64,000 nt of DNA, taken from positions 62,001 through 126,000 of the forward strand of contig NZ_JUIV01000004.1 of the NCBI RefSeq assembly GCF_004151235.1, read 5' to 3'. The notes under the pieces are model-generated. The model made no database searches. It was not told the origin of the DNA and saw nothing but the letters and a program-made list of their open reading frames with translations. Shown piece after piece: positions 7,899 through 15,572 of the stretch. Positions within the stretch are counted from its first letter, which is position 1. Each line of letters begins with the position of its first letter. Origin of the DNA: Flavobacterium anhuiense. GTDB taxonomy: Bacteria; Bacteroidota; Bacteroidia; Flavobacteriales; Flavobacteriaceae. Both the position numbers and the translations under genes were made by a program.

Positions 7899-10646
7899 AT
7901 GAAATTCAATTTAAGATTTCTCTTTATTGCATTATTTATCTGTACGATTTCGATCGCGCAAAACAAAGGTACGATTTCTGGAGTTCTGACTGACAAGGAT
8001 ATGAACAACGCAGCTCTGCCATTTGCTAATGTTTTAGTTAAAGGTACAAATATTAGCGTAAATACCGACGTAGACGGAAAATATTCGTTAAGCGTAAATC
8101 CTGGAAATTATACTTTAATCTTTAGTTTTTTAGGATATGAATCTGTTGAAGCTCCAGTAGCTGTAAAAGCAAATGAAACTGTAACAGTTAATCAAGGCCT
8201 TTCGTCTGGAAGTTATACTCTTAAAGATGTAGTGGTTCAGGCAACCGCAGTAAGCAAACAAAAGGAAACTGCTTTACTTTTGGAGCAAAAAAATGCTGTC
8301 GACATCAAACAATCTATTGGTGCTCAAGAACTTTCTAGAAAAGGTGTGGGCGACGTAGCTGCAGCTGTAGTAAAAACTTCAGGAGTTTCCAAACAGGAAG
8401 GAAGCAACAACGTTTACGTAAGAGGATTGGGTGACCGCTATAATTCTACTTCAATGAACGGACTTCCTATTCCGTCAAACGATCCTGAAAGAAAAAACAT
8501 TGCTCTTGATCTATTTTCAACTGACATTGTTGAATACATCTCAATCGACAAATCGTATACATCAAAAATGTACGGAGATTTTGCAGGAGGAAATGTAGAT
8601 ATCGTTTCTAAAGATTACCGTGGAAAAGGTTTGTTTGAAATCTCATTAGGGTCGAAAGTTAACACTAATGCATTACAGCAATCTGATAACTTTTTATTAC
8701 AACAAGGACCAACCAAATCAGGTTTTGTTTCTTATGGTGTTCCCTCAAATGCTTTAACTGGATATAATTTTGAAAACAGTTTAAACCCGGTTAAAGAAGC
8801 ACCATATGCAGGAAGTTTCAATTTAAAAGCTGGTAAAACATTTAATATTGGCGAAGAAGGAAAACTTAGTGTTTTTGGAACAGCAGGTTTCAGTAATGGT
8901 TATGAGTTTAGAGAAGGGTTGAGCCAAAGTGTAAATGCTCAAGGGGTTAGTTTAAGATCTTTTCAAGAACAAAAATACACTTACACTACAAATTCTACAG
9001 GAATGTTTAATGCCAATTACCGCTTAAACAAAAATCATAAAATTGGTTACAACTTTTTATTTGTTAACTCTTCTGAGCAAACTAGAGACAACTATTTTGG
9101 TAGCGACAGGGACTTTGACAATGATGATGCCGATCTTTTAGTTCAAAGAGGAACTTTCACCCAAAATACTGTTTTCATCAATCAGCTTTTAGGTAATCAT
9201 AAAATAACTGATAAAATTGATTTTGACTGGGGGGTTTCATACAATACTGTAAAAGGTGATATGCCAGATAGAACTCAAAACAAAATGTTCTTAGATCGTG
9301 CAAGTGGCGTTTATACAATTGCTCAGACAACTATTACAGATAACCAAAGATATTACCAAAACTTAAAAGAAGACGAAGCAGCTGCCAACCTTGCTTTTAC
9401 GTACAAATTAAGCGATAAGGATGGTGAGTCTAAAGGAAAAGTTGTAGCAGGTTACAACGGAAAATTCAAAAAACGCGATTTCGAAGCTATCCAATTTAAC
9501 TTTAACGTTACAGGACAAGGACAAAACACACCAGTTATGCCAAATAACTTAGATGCTTTCTTTAACCAGGAAAATTATGACAACGGACTATTCGGAATTA
9601 GCGCTTTTGCAGGAATGACTCCTCAAACTTACAACGGTGACCAAGATATCCACGCAGGATTTGCTAGTATCGAATATAAACTAACGGATAAATTAAGCTC
9701 TGTTTTAGGTTTTAGATATGAGAAAATTTCTCAAATGGTTACATGGAGAACACAGCTTGATGCAAGTGGAGGAAAAAACACATTTGACAGAAATGAATTC
9801 TTACCAAGTCTTGTTTTAAAATATGAATTAAACGAAAAACAAAACCTTCGTTTAGCTGCAAGTAAGACATATACTCTACCACAATTCAAAGAACGTGCTT
9901 TGTTTATCTACGAAGATGTAATGGAAACTAAAATTGGTAACCCTTACTTATATCCTTCTCAAAACTATAACTTAGATATTAAATGGGAAATGTTCCCAAA
10001 AAGCGATGAATTATTCTCTGTAACTGCTTTCGGAAAATACATCTTAGACCCTATTAACGAAGTTGTAATTGCTTCTGCTTCAAATGATATTTCTTGGGTA
10101 AACATTGGAGATAAAGGTTATGCTTATGGAGTGGAATTAGAAGCTAGAAAAAACCTTTTTGAAATAGACAGCGAATTCACAAACAAACTTTCTTTTGGTT
10201 TTAATGCTTCATTAATGAAAACAAATCAGGATATCGATTCCGAAAAAGTTAGAGAAGAAACAAACAGTACATTAAACATTAGCCTTACCGATACAAGTTC
10301 TGGTTTTACAGGAGCTTCAGATTTAATTTTGAATGCTGATTTATCTTACACTAAAAACTGGCAAAATGACGCTGGAATTACAGCAACCCTAGCATACAAT
10401 CACTACTCTGATAAACTATATGCTATTGGAGCTTTAGGAAAAGGAAATTTAGTAGACAAATCAATGGGATCATTAGATCTTATTTTAAAAACTAAAATAA
10501 ACAAAAACCTTGGAATTGATTTTGGAGCAAGAAATTTACTGAATCCAGAATTTAGAAGAGTACAGGAAAATGCTGGCGGAGACGTTTTAGTGTTCAATTA
10601 TAAAAAAGGAATGACATTTGGATTAGGAATGAACTATCAATTCTAA
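7899..10646 (+). CDS. TonB-dependent outer-membrane receptor with carboxypeptidase-regulatory-like domain
   Basis: 915 residues. A signal peptide ends ISIAQ (about 1-21). A carboxypeptidase-regulatory-like fold (about 25-105: TISGVLTDKDMNNAALPFAN, YTLIFSFLGYES) precedes the plug (about 130-240: VYVRGLGDRYNSTSMNGLPI, then KMYGDFAGGNVDIVSKDYRG). The long barrel ends MTFGLGMNYQF with a terminal Phe. It is a TonB-energised importer of the Oar-like type rather than SusC, since no SusD follows. The next gene encodes a surface-type beta-helix lipoprotein that may be its partner. The promoter half-sites point to PhoB control, so the ligand is probably phosphorus-containing (inference). Confidence 0.88.
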   Translation: MKFNLRFLFIALFICTISIAQNKGTISGVLTDKDMNNAALPFANVLVKGTNISVNTDVDGKYSLSVNPGNYTLIFSFLGYESVEAPVAVKANETVTVNQGLSSGSYTLKDVVVQATAVSKQKETALLLEQKNAVDIKQSIGAQELSRKGVGDVAAAVVKTSGVSKQEGSNNVYVRGLGDRYNSTSMNGLPIPSNDPERKNIALDLFSTDIVEYISIDKSYTSKMYGDFAGGNVDIVSKDYRGKGLFEISLGSKVNTNALQQSDNFLLQQGPTKSGFVSYGVPSNALTGYNFENSLNPVKEAPYAGSFNLKAGKTFNIGEEGKLSVFGTAGFSNGYEFREGLSQSVNAQGVSLRSFQEQKYTYTTNSTGMFNANYRLNKNHKIGYNFLFVNSSEQTRDNYFGSDRDFDNDDADLLVQRGTFTQNTVFINQLLGNHKITDKIDFDWGVSYNTVKGDMPDRTQNKMFLDRASGVYTIAQTTITDNQRYYQNLKEDEAAANLAFTYKLSDKDGESKGKVVAGYNGKFKKRDFEAIQFNFNVTGQGQNTPVMPNNLDAFFNQENYDNGLFGISAFAGMTPQTYNGDQDIHAGFASIEYKLTDKLSSVLGFRYEKISQMVTWRTQLDASGGKNTFDRNEFLPSLVLKYELNEKQNLRLAASKTYTLPQFKERALFIYEDVMETKIGNPYLYPSQNYNLDIKWEMFPKSDELFSVTAFGKYILDPINEVVIASASNDISWVNIGDKGYAYGVELEARKNLFEIDSEFTNKLSFGFNASLMKTNQDIDSEKVREETNSTLNISLTDTSSGFTGASDLILNADLSYTKNWQNDAGITATLAYNHYSDKLYAIGALGKGNLVDKSMGSLDLILKTKINKNLGIDFGARNLLNPEFRRVQENAGGDVLVFNYKKGMTFGLGMNYQF

Positions 10647-10697
10647 TCAAAGGCAGATTTAGAGGTCACAATTCCTTAACGTTCCTTTAAAAAACAT

Positions 10698-10753
10698 ATA
10701 ACAAATAGATTACAGCGATTTAACATTCATTCTGTCATAAGTTTTAATCTTTG
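10698..10753 (+). promoter_or_regulatory. Lipoprotein promoter with Pho-box-like 11-bp repeats
   Basis: Half-sites on an 11-bp grid: ATAACAA (10698-10704), ATTACAG (10709-10715), TTAACAT (10720-10726) and TCTGTCA (10731-10737, overlapping CTGTCATA, the E. coli Pho half-site). An 8-nt spacer leads to the -7-like AATCTTTG (10746-10753). The site lies between the receptor and the lipoprotein, so the lipoprotein has its own promoter. Confidence 0.7.
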
Positions 10754-10783
10754 CATAAACACAAACTACTAATTAAAAAAGTA

Positions 10784-11974
10784 ATGAAAAGAACAATTTC
10801 AACAATTTTAGGCTTAGCAACTTTATCACTTGTAACACTTACAACATCTTGCTCAAGCGACAACAATGATTCAAACACTGGAGGTAATTCTTCTTTCGTC
10901 TTAACAAGAGACAATCTTCAAGGAGAAATTAATGATGGAGAAGTTATCTTAGAATCAGGAACCTATAAACTTACAGGTAAATTAGTTGTTAAAGCAAACG
11001 CTAAACTTACAATTAAGCCTGGGGTAGTTATTGAGGCTACTACATTAGATCCAAATAAAGTAGAATCTATCAGATATATTGCTATCTCTCAAGGTGGTAA
11101 AATCGATGTTCAAGGTACGGCTTCAAGCCCAGTTATCATGACATCAACTGCAACTAAACCAGGATCTTGGGGAGGATTAGTTATTTGCGGAAGAGCACCT
11201 ATCAATTCTGGAGCAACTGCATCTGCTGAAGTTTCTGACTTACCATACGGCGGTACTGATGCTAATGATAACTCAGGTTCAATTAAATATTTAAGAATTG
11301 AATACCCAGGTTACGCTTATAACACAAGTAAAGAATTCAACGGTATCTCATTCTTCGGAGTTGGTAAAGGAACTGTTGTTGATTACGTTCAAATTTTCGA
11401 AAGCTCTGATGACGGATTCGAATGGTTTGGTGGAACTGTTAACGCTACTCACTTAGTTGTTTCTAATAAAGATGCTACAAACGTTGGTGATGATTTATTC
11501 GACTGGACTGAAGGATGGAATGGAACTGCTGAAAACTGGTACGGAATCAGAACAAACGCTGGTAACAGAGGTGTCGAGGCTGATAACAATGCTAACAACA
11601 ACTTAGCTACTCCAATTTCTTTCCCAACAATCAAAAATCTTACTCTAGTAGGTTTCGGATCAACTGACACAAGTTCAGAATCTCAAGCTTTCAAATTAAG
11701 AGTTGGTACTAAAGGTAAATTTGATAACGTTGTATTAAAAGGTTGGAAAACCGGATTTGACGTTGAGCACAACGAAACTATCGGTTATGTTGGAACTGAC
11801 TTGCTTGCAACTAACGTAAAATTCGAAGATGTTACTACAAAATCTAAAGGTACAAACACTGTAAAAGAAACTGTAGATGTATCTAAGGTTTTCACAGAAT
11901 CTGCAACTGCAACTGGAGCAGGAAACGGATCAGGAGTTCCAACTTGGACTGCTGGATGGACAAAAGGTCTATAA
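10784..11974 (+). CDS. Secreted lipoprotein with parallel beta-helix-like fold
   Basis: 396 residues from the ATG at 10784; an upstream TTG falls in the promoter. The lipobox is LTTSC (Cys23), followed by the acidic stretch SSDNNDSN, as in surface-exported Bacteroidota lipoproteins. The body is repetitive beta-strand and glycine turns (KLVVKANAKLTIKPGVVIEA, SQGGKIDVQGTASSPVIMTS, SWGGLVICGRAPIN, YLRIEYPGYAY, FESSDDGFEWFGGTVNATHL), consistent with a right-handed beta-helix. It sits directly after the TonB receptor, with its own Pho-box-like promoter. It could be a surface binding partner or an enzyme acting on phosphorylated ligands; no catalytic motif of a known phosphatase is visible. Confidence 0.8.
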   Translation: MKRTISTILGLATLSLVTLTTSCSSDNNDSNTGGNSSFVLTRDNLQGEINDGEVILESGTYKLTGKLVVKANAKLTIKPGVVIEATTLDPNKVESIRYIAISQGGKIDVQGTASSPVIMTSTATKPGSWGGLVICGRAPINSGATASAEVSDLPYGGTDANDNSGSIKYLRIEYPGYAYNTSKEFNGISFFGVGKGTVVDYVQIFESSDDGFEWFGGTVNATHLVVSNKDATNVGDDLFDWTEGWNGTAENWYGIRTNAGNRGVEADNNANNNLATPISFPTIKNLTLVGFGSTDTSSESQAFKLRVGTKGKFDNVVLKGWKTGFDVEHNETIGYVGTDLLATNVKFEDVTTKSKGTNTVKETVDVSKVFTESATATGAGNGSGVPTWTAGWTKGL

Positions 11975-11996
11975 TTAAGAAAAACCCGAAATATTC

Positions 11997-12031
11997 AAAA
12001 ACACCTTAATTTTTATTAGGTGTTTTTTTTA
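11997..12031 (+). terminator. Terminator after the beta-helix lipoprotein
   Basis: AAAAACACCT (11997-12006) pairs with AGGTGTTTTT (12018-12027), followed by T residues. Confidence 0.85.
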
Positions 12032-12097
12032 TTCAATGATTACCAATTAGTCTTGACAACCATCGTAACTTCTAATTGTTTTTAAAACATAATGTTA

Positions 12098-12130
12098 AAA
12101 ACATCCTAAATATTTAGGATGTTTTTTTTT
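12098..12130 (+). terminator. Second terminator-like hairpin upstream of the short T9SS gene
   Basis: ACATCCTAAA and TTTAGGATGT (12101-12122) are perfectly complementary and a run of T follows. It lies only about 70 bp after the previous terminator, with no ORF between them. Confidence 0.75.
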
Positions 12131-12182
12131 GGCGTCATTTTTGTAATTTTTTTTGTATATTTACGGTAATCAAATACATGCG

Positions 12183-12521
12183 ATGGCAAAAAACTACTTT
12201 TATATTACTTTCTTATTGGCATTTTTCTTTACTCTTAGCGTCGCGGCGCAAGATAGTAAGCAATTACCAAAACCTCAAGAATCTACTTCTATTGAGGGTC
12301 TCAGCTTGTATCCTAACCCAGTGACAAACGGAAAAGTGTACATATCATCTAAAAACGATTTAGAGAAAGAAATTATTGTGTTCGATCTTTTGGGCAAAAA
12401 AGTATTGCAAGCACATTTAGTATCAAAAGAATTAAGTGTTTCAGAACTGCCTCCTGGTGTTTACATCATCAAAATAAGCGAACAGAACGCTTCGGCAACA
12501 CGAAAACTCATTATAAGATAA
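12183..12521 (+). CDS. Minimal T9SS type A sorting-domain protein
   Basis: 112 residues from the ATG at 12183; an upstream in-frame start at 12153 would place charged and polar residues before the signal peptide. Residues 1-22 are a signal peptide ending SVAAQ. Only about 15 residues precede the C-terminal domain, which starts SLYPNPVTNGKVYI and continues IIVFDLLGKKVLQ, PPGVYIIKI and TRKLIIR, the complete type A sorting signal of the type IX system. The mature cargo is therefore practically absent. It may be a small secreted or surface-anchored peptide. It lies between strong terminators and is monocistronic. Confidence 0.8.
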   Translation: MAKNYFYITFLLAFFFTLSVAAQDSKQLPKPQESTSIEGLSLYPNPVTNGKVYISSKNDLEKEIIVFDLLGKKVLQAHLVSKELSVSELPPGVYIIKISEQNASATRKLIIR

Positions 12522-12547
12522 AAAAGCTCCTTTGGAGCTTTTTTTAG
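12522..12547 (+). terminator. Terminator after the short T9SS gene
   Basis: AAAAAAGCTCC (12522-12532) and GGAGCTTTTTTT form a tight hairpin with a TTT loop. Confidence 0.9.
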
Positions 12548-12712
12548 TTTTCAGTCGCAGTTTTCAGTTTATGAACCCTGTCAAATACTGCGACCGAAAA
12601 CTGAGACTGAACACTTTTTTAATTTTCCAGTTGCAGTCACAGTTTTTAGTTTATGCACTTTGTTGCGCACCGCGACTGAAAACTGCGACTGAATACCGCG
12701 ACTGAACACTAA
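12548..12712. repeat. ACTGCGACTGAAAACTG repeat cluster
   Basis: TTTTCAGTCGCAGTTTTCAG near 12549 and CAGTTGCAGTCACAGTTTTT near 12628 run in one direction. CTGCGACCGAAAACTGAGAC near 12587 and CCGCGACTGAAAACTGCGAC near 12671 run in the other. The result is two successive imperfect hairpins that fill the gap before the LuxE-like gene. Confidence 0.75.
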
Positions 12713-12718
12713 ATATAA

Positions 12719-12726
12719 TATCTTTG
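12719..12726 (+). promoter_or_regulatory. -7 promoter element TATCTTTG
   Basis: A perfect match to the Bacteroidota TAnnTTTG -7 element. Its last three bases are the TTG at 12724 that could be mistaken for the start of the next gene. Confidence 0.6.
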
Positions 12727-12738
12727 CAAAAAAAAGTT

Positions 12739-13719
12739 TTGATCACAGCCAACGATATCTTTACCATTTCAAGTCAGAAACAATTTGAAAAAATAGCACT
12801 AAAAGTGTTTCGTTTTCAGCACGAGAACAACAAAGTCTATCGCGATTTCTGTGATTTTTTAAAAGTAAATCCGCAGCAGGTAAAATCACTGCAGCAAATT
12901 CCTTTTTTACCCATTCAGTTTTTCAAAAGTCACAATGTGGTTTCTAATACAGATCCTGCACAAGTAACTTTTACCAGCAGTGGTACAACCGGAATGATTA
13001 CCAGCAGACATTTAGTGACTGATGTTTCTTTATATGAAGAAAGCTACCGCAAAGGATTTTCTCAATTTTACGGCAATATAGAGGACTACGTTGTTTTAGC
13101 TCTTTTACCGTCTTATTTAGAACGAGAAGGCTCTTCGTTAATTTATATGGTAGAAGATCTGATAAAACTCTCTAATCAGCCTGAAAGCGGGTTTTATTTG
13201 CACAACCATGACGACTTAATCAAAAAACTTCTTGAATTGGACGAAGCAGGGCAAAATGTAATCTTAATTGGGGTTACGTATGCTTTGTTAGATTTAATCG
13301 AAAAACATCAATTCAATCTTCAAAATACCATTATTATGGAAACTGGAGGAATGAAGGGGAAACGCAAAGAAATGATTCGTGAAGAATTGCACGACATTTT
13401 ATGCAAAGGTTTTGGCGTTTCATCTATTCATTCAGAATATGGAATGACCGAACTTTTAGCGCAAGCCTATTCTCTTGGCGAAGGTGTTTTTGAATGTCCT
13501 TCTTGGATGCATATTTTAGTTCGCGATCCAGAAGACGCTCTTACTTACGTGAATGATGGAAAAACTGGCGGAATAAACGTAATTGATTTAGCCAATATCA
13601 ATTCATGTTCTTTTATAGCTACGCAGGATTTAGGCAAAAAATATTCGAACAACTCTTTCGAGGTATTGGGACGTTTTGATAATTCTGATATTCGTGGGTG
13701 TAATTTGATGGTACTTTAA
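12739..13719 (+). CDS. LuxE/PaaK-like acyl-protein synthetase (adenylate-forming enzyme)
   Basis: 326 residues if started at the TTG at 12739. The in-frame TTG at 12724 overlaps the -7 element TATCTTTG, and the first ATG is far inside the conserved part. The protein has the adenylate-forming P-loop-like motif FTSSGTTGM (about 83-91), METGGMKGKRKEM (about 200-212), the HSEYGMTELLAQAYS motif (about 232-246) and a C-terminal LGRFDNSDIRGCN. These are the hallmarks of the LuxE acyl-protein synthetase family, which activates a carboxylic or fatty acid as an acyl-adenylate. There is no signal peptide, so it is cytoplasmic. The substrate is unknown; no luxCD partners are nearby. Confidence 0.8.
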   Translation: MITANDIFTISSQKQFEKIALKVFRFQHENNKVYRDFCDFLKVNPQQVKSLQQIPFLPIQFFKSHNVVSNTDPAQVTFTSSGTTGMITSRHLVTDVSLYEESYRKGFSQFYGNIEDYVVLALLPSYLEREGSSLIYMVEDLIKLSNQPESGFYLHNHDDLIKKLLELDEAGQNVILIGVTYALLDLIEKHQFNLQNTIIMETGGMKGKRKEMIREELHDILCKGFGVSSIHSEYGMTELLAQAYSLGEGVFECPSWMHILVRDPEDALTYVNDGKTGGINVIDLANINSCSFIATQDLGKKYSNNSFEVLGRFDNSDIRGCNLMVL

Positions 13720-13846
13720 TTGGAAACATTACTTCCTTTATTCTATTTGTAAGGATTTACGTAAATTTATTAATACATAGTTAACATAAAAAAAATACTA
13801 CAATTATATTTAAACGATACTTTTAATCAAAATTTTAAATATAATT

Positions 13847-15493
13847 ATGATGAAAAAAATTACCTTCTTACTTATGCTTAGTTTTTTAAACTTAAAAGCA
13901 TGGTCACAAAACCCAAATTACCGATATCACGAACTTCAAGATTTAGGCACGACGATAGAATGGGCCATTTCAATTGAATGTACACATCATTTTCAACCTC
14001 TTAGAATTCTCGATGTCAATCTAAAACAAAACTTCAAACTGGAAGTTGGTAAAATTTACAAAGTAGACTTGGGATTATCAGCAAATTATGGAACGAGATA
14101 TTACAAAGTAACTTATGCTGGAGATACAGGAGTTGATAAAGGAGATGAACTTGACACTCCTCCAAATTTCGGTTCACCAATTACTGATTTATGCAATTCT
14201 TTATCTTGGAAATACATTAGACCAATATTATTAGGATCGACCATAACAGAAGCACAGGGTAACTACTGTGCAAATTTAACAGCGAACACAACTAGAGAAA
14301 AAGTAAATATTAAAATTACTCAATCTTTAGCTGTGGGTAGTGTTTATTTCATGGATTTTGGAAAAGGCCCGAATTATTATTTGATAGACGGATCTAGTCC
14401 AGAAAATGGTGATGCTGATTATGAATTTGATCCTACAGTTGGTAACGCCGTTTTTTCTCTTGCTACATTAAACTGTCCAAAACCAGATTTACAAGCTAAC
14501 GCTGTAGACTGCGGTTCTGCAACAATGACTACAGGAACTACTTTCACAGCCGTTTATTCACTGAAAAACATTGGCGGTAGATCATTTTCACCATCTCATT
14601 GCTTAATTTACTTTTCTAAAGGCAATTCAACTCTTAGCGCGGATGATATTTTAATTAAAGATATTACCATAGATCCGCTGAATCCTAGTGAAATTAAATA
14701 TGGAACTCCATCCATAACTATTCCTGCAAATATTAGCGGTGGTATTTACTATGCAATTATGCAATTAGTTAGTAGTGAAGAGACCAATACTAGCAATAAC
14801 ATAGTTTCGTCTACATCATCATTCATTATTAACCAAACCACAACACCTGCAGGAAAACCAGATTTAGTTATTGATCCAACTAATACGATTATTTTTAGCA
14901 ACTGTTTTGATTGTAGTGCAGCACTAAGTGATTTAGGGAGCAAAAGACATACAATAAACAATCAATCTGGAATTATCAATTTACAATCAATAACCATTAA
15001 AAATACAGGAAGTACTGCATCAACTCCTTCAACCCTTCAGTTTTATTTGTCTACAGACGGTGTCCTTGATTCGGCTGATATAAAATCTACAGCTAGTGCT
15101 ATCTCAATAGGCGCAATAAACCCTGGAGCTTCAATTTCTGTATCTAAATCCATTTTCTCTTCTGATTTTGGAGGCTTAACAGTTACCGGAAATCGAAACA
15201 TCCTTATTTCAGTAGATGATTCTAAGACAAACGCTGAATCAAATGAAAATAACAATGTAACGCCTATACCTGTAACCTTTGTTAATCCTTTTGCAAGAAC
15301 AGCACAAACAAGTTCAGACACTCAGGAAGTTCCTCAACCATACTCTATTAATGTATATAATTTTGATGGACAGAAAGTATTGACAAAAGAAGTTAATTCT
15401 AAAGAAGAAGAGGACAAATCTCTTGATACTTTAAAAACTGGAATTTACATCATCAAATCAAAAGGCGAGACGAGAAAAGTTCTAAAAAAATAA
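13847..15493 (+). CDS. Secreted CARDB-domain protein with T9SS type A sorting domain
   Basis: 548 residues, starting ATGATG with a signal peptide ending LKAWSQ (about 1-21). Residues about 25-205 are a Cys-containing region of unknown fold. Two CARDB-like adhesion domains follow (about 210-330, from KPDLQANAVDCG; about 338-475, from KPDLVIDPTNTI), each with 'N-x-G' turns and an SxETNTSNNIV or AESNENNNVT ending. The C-terminal 60 residues (YSINVYNFDGQKVLTKEV ... LKTGIYIIKSKGETRKVLKK) are a T9SS type A sorting signal. It is likely a cell-surface or secreted adhesin-like protein. A clear terminator follows. Confidence 0.85.
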   Translation: MMKKITFLLMLSFLNLKAWSQNPNYRYHELQDLGTTIEWAISIECTHHFQPLRILDVNLKQNFKLEVGKIYKVDLGLSANYGTRYYKVTYAGDTGVDKGDELDTPPNFGSPITDLCNSLSWKYIRPILLGSTITEAQGNYCANLTANTTREKVNIKITQSLAVGSVYFMDFGKGPNYYLIDGSSPENGDADYEFDPTVGNAVFSLATLNCPKPDLQANAVDCGSATMTTGTTFTAVYSLKNIGGRSFSPSHCLIYFSKGNSTLSADDILIKDITIDPLNPSEIKYGTPSITIPANISGGIYYAIMQLVSSEETNTSNNIVSSTSSFIINQTTTPAGKPDLVIDPTNTIIFSNCFDCSAALSDLGSKRHTINNQSGIINLQSITIKNTGSTASTPSTLQFYLSTDGVLDSADIKSTASAISIGAINPGASISVSKSIFSSDFGGLTVTGNRNILISVDDSKTNAESNENNNVTPIPVTFVNPFARTAQTSSDTQEVPQPYSINVYNFDGQKVLTKEVNSKEEEDKSLDTLKTGIYIIKSKGETRKVLKK

Positions 15494-15512
15494 TCTTAAC
15501 TATTACAAAAAG

Positions 15513-15541
15513 AAAGGCATCCTTTTTTAGGATGCCTTTTT
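15513..15541 (+). terminator. Terminator between the CARDB gene and tyrS
   Basis: AAAGGCATCC (15513-15522) pairs with GGATGCCTTT (15530-15539) and is followed by T residues. It lies between convergent genes and could serve both strands. Confidence 0.85.
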
Positions 15542-15572
15542 ATTTCAAATTAAAAATATTTTGTTTCCGAAA

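Noticed and set aside
13759..13787. TTAATAC and TTAACAT 11 bp apart upstream of the CARDB/T9SS gene, similar to the Pho-box half-sites
   Set aside because: Only two units fit, and no CTTTG -7 element lies at the 8-nt distance seen in the three accepted promoters. In DNA this AT-rich, two units are expected by chance.
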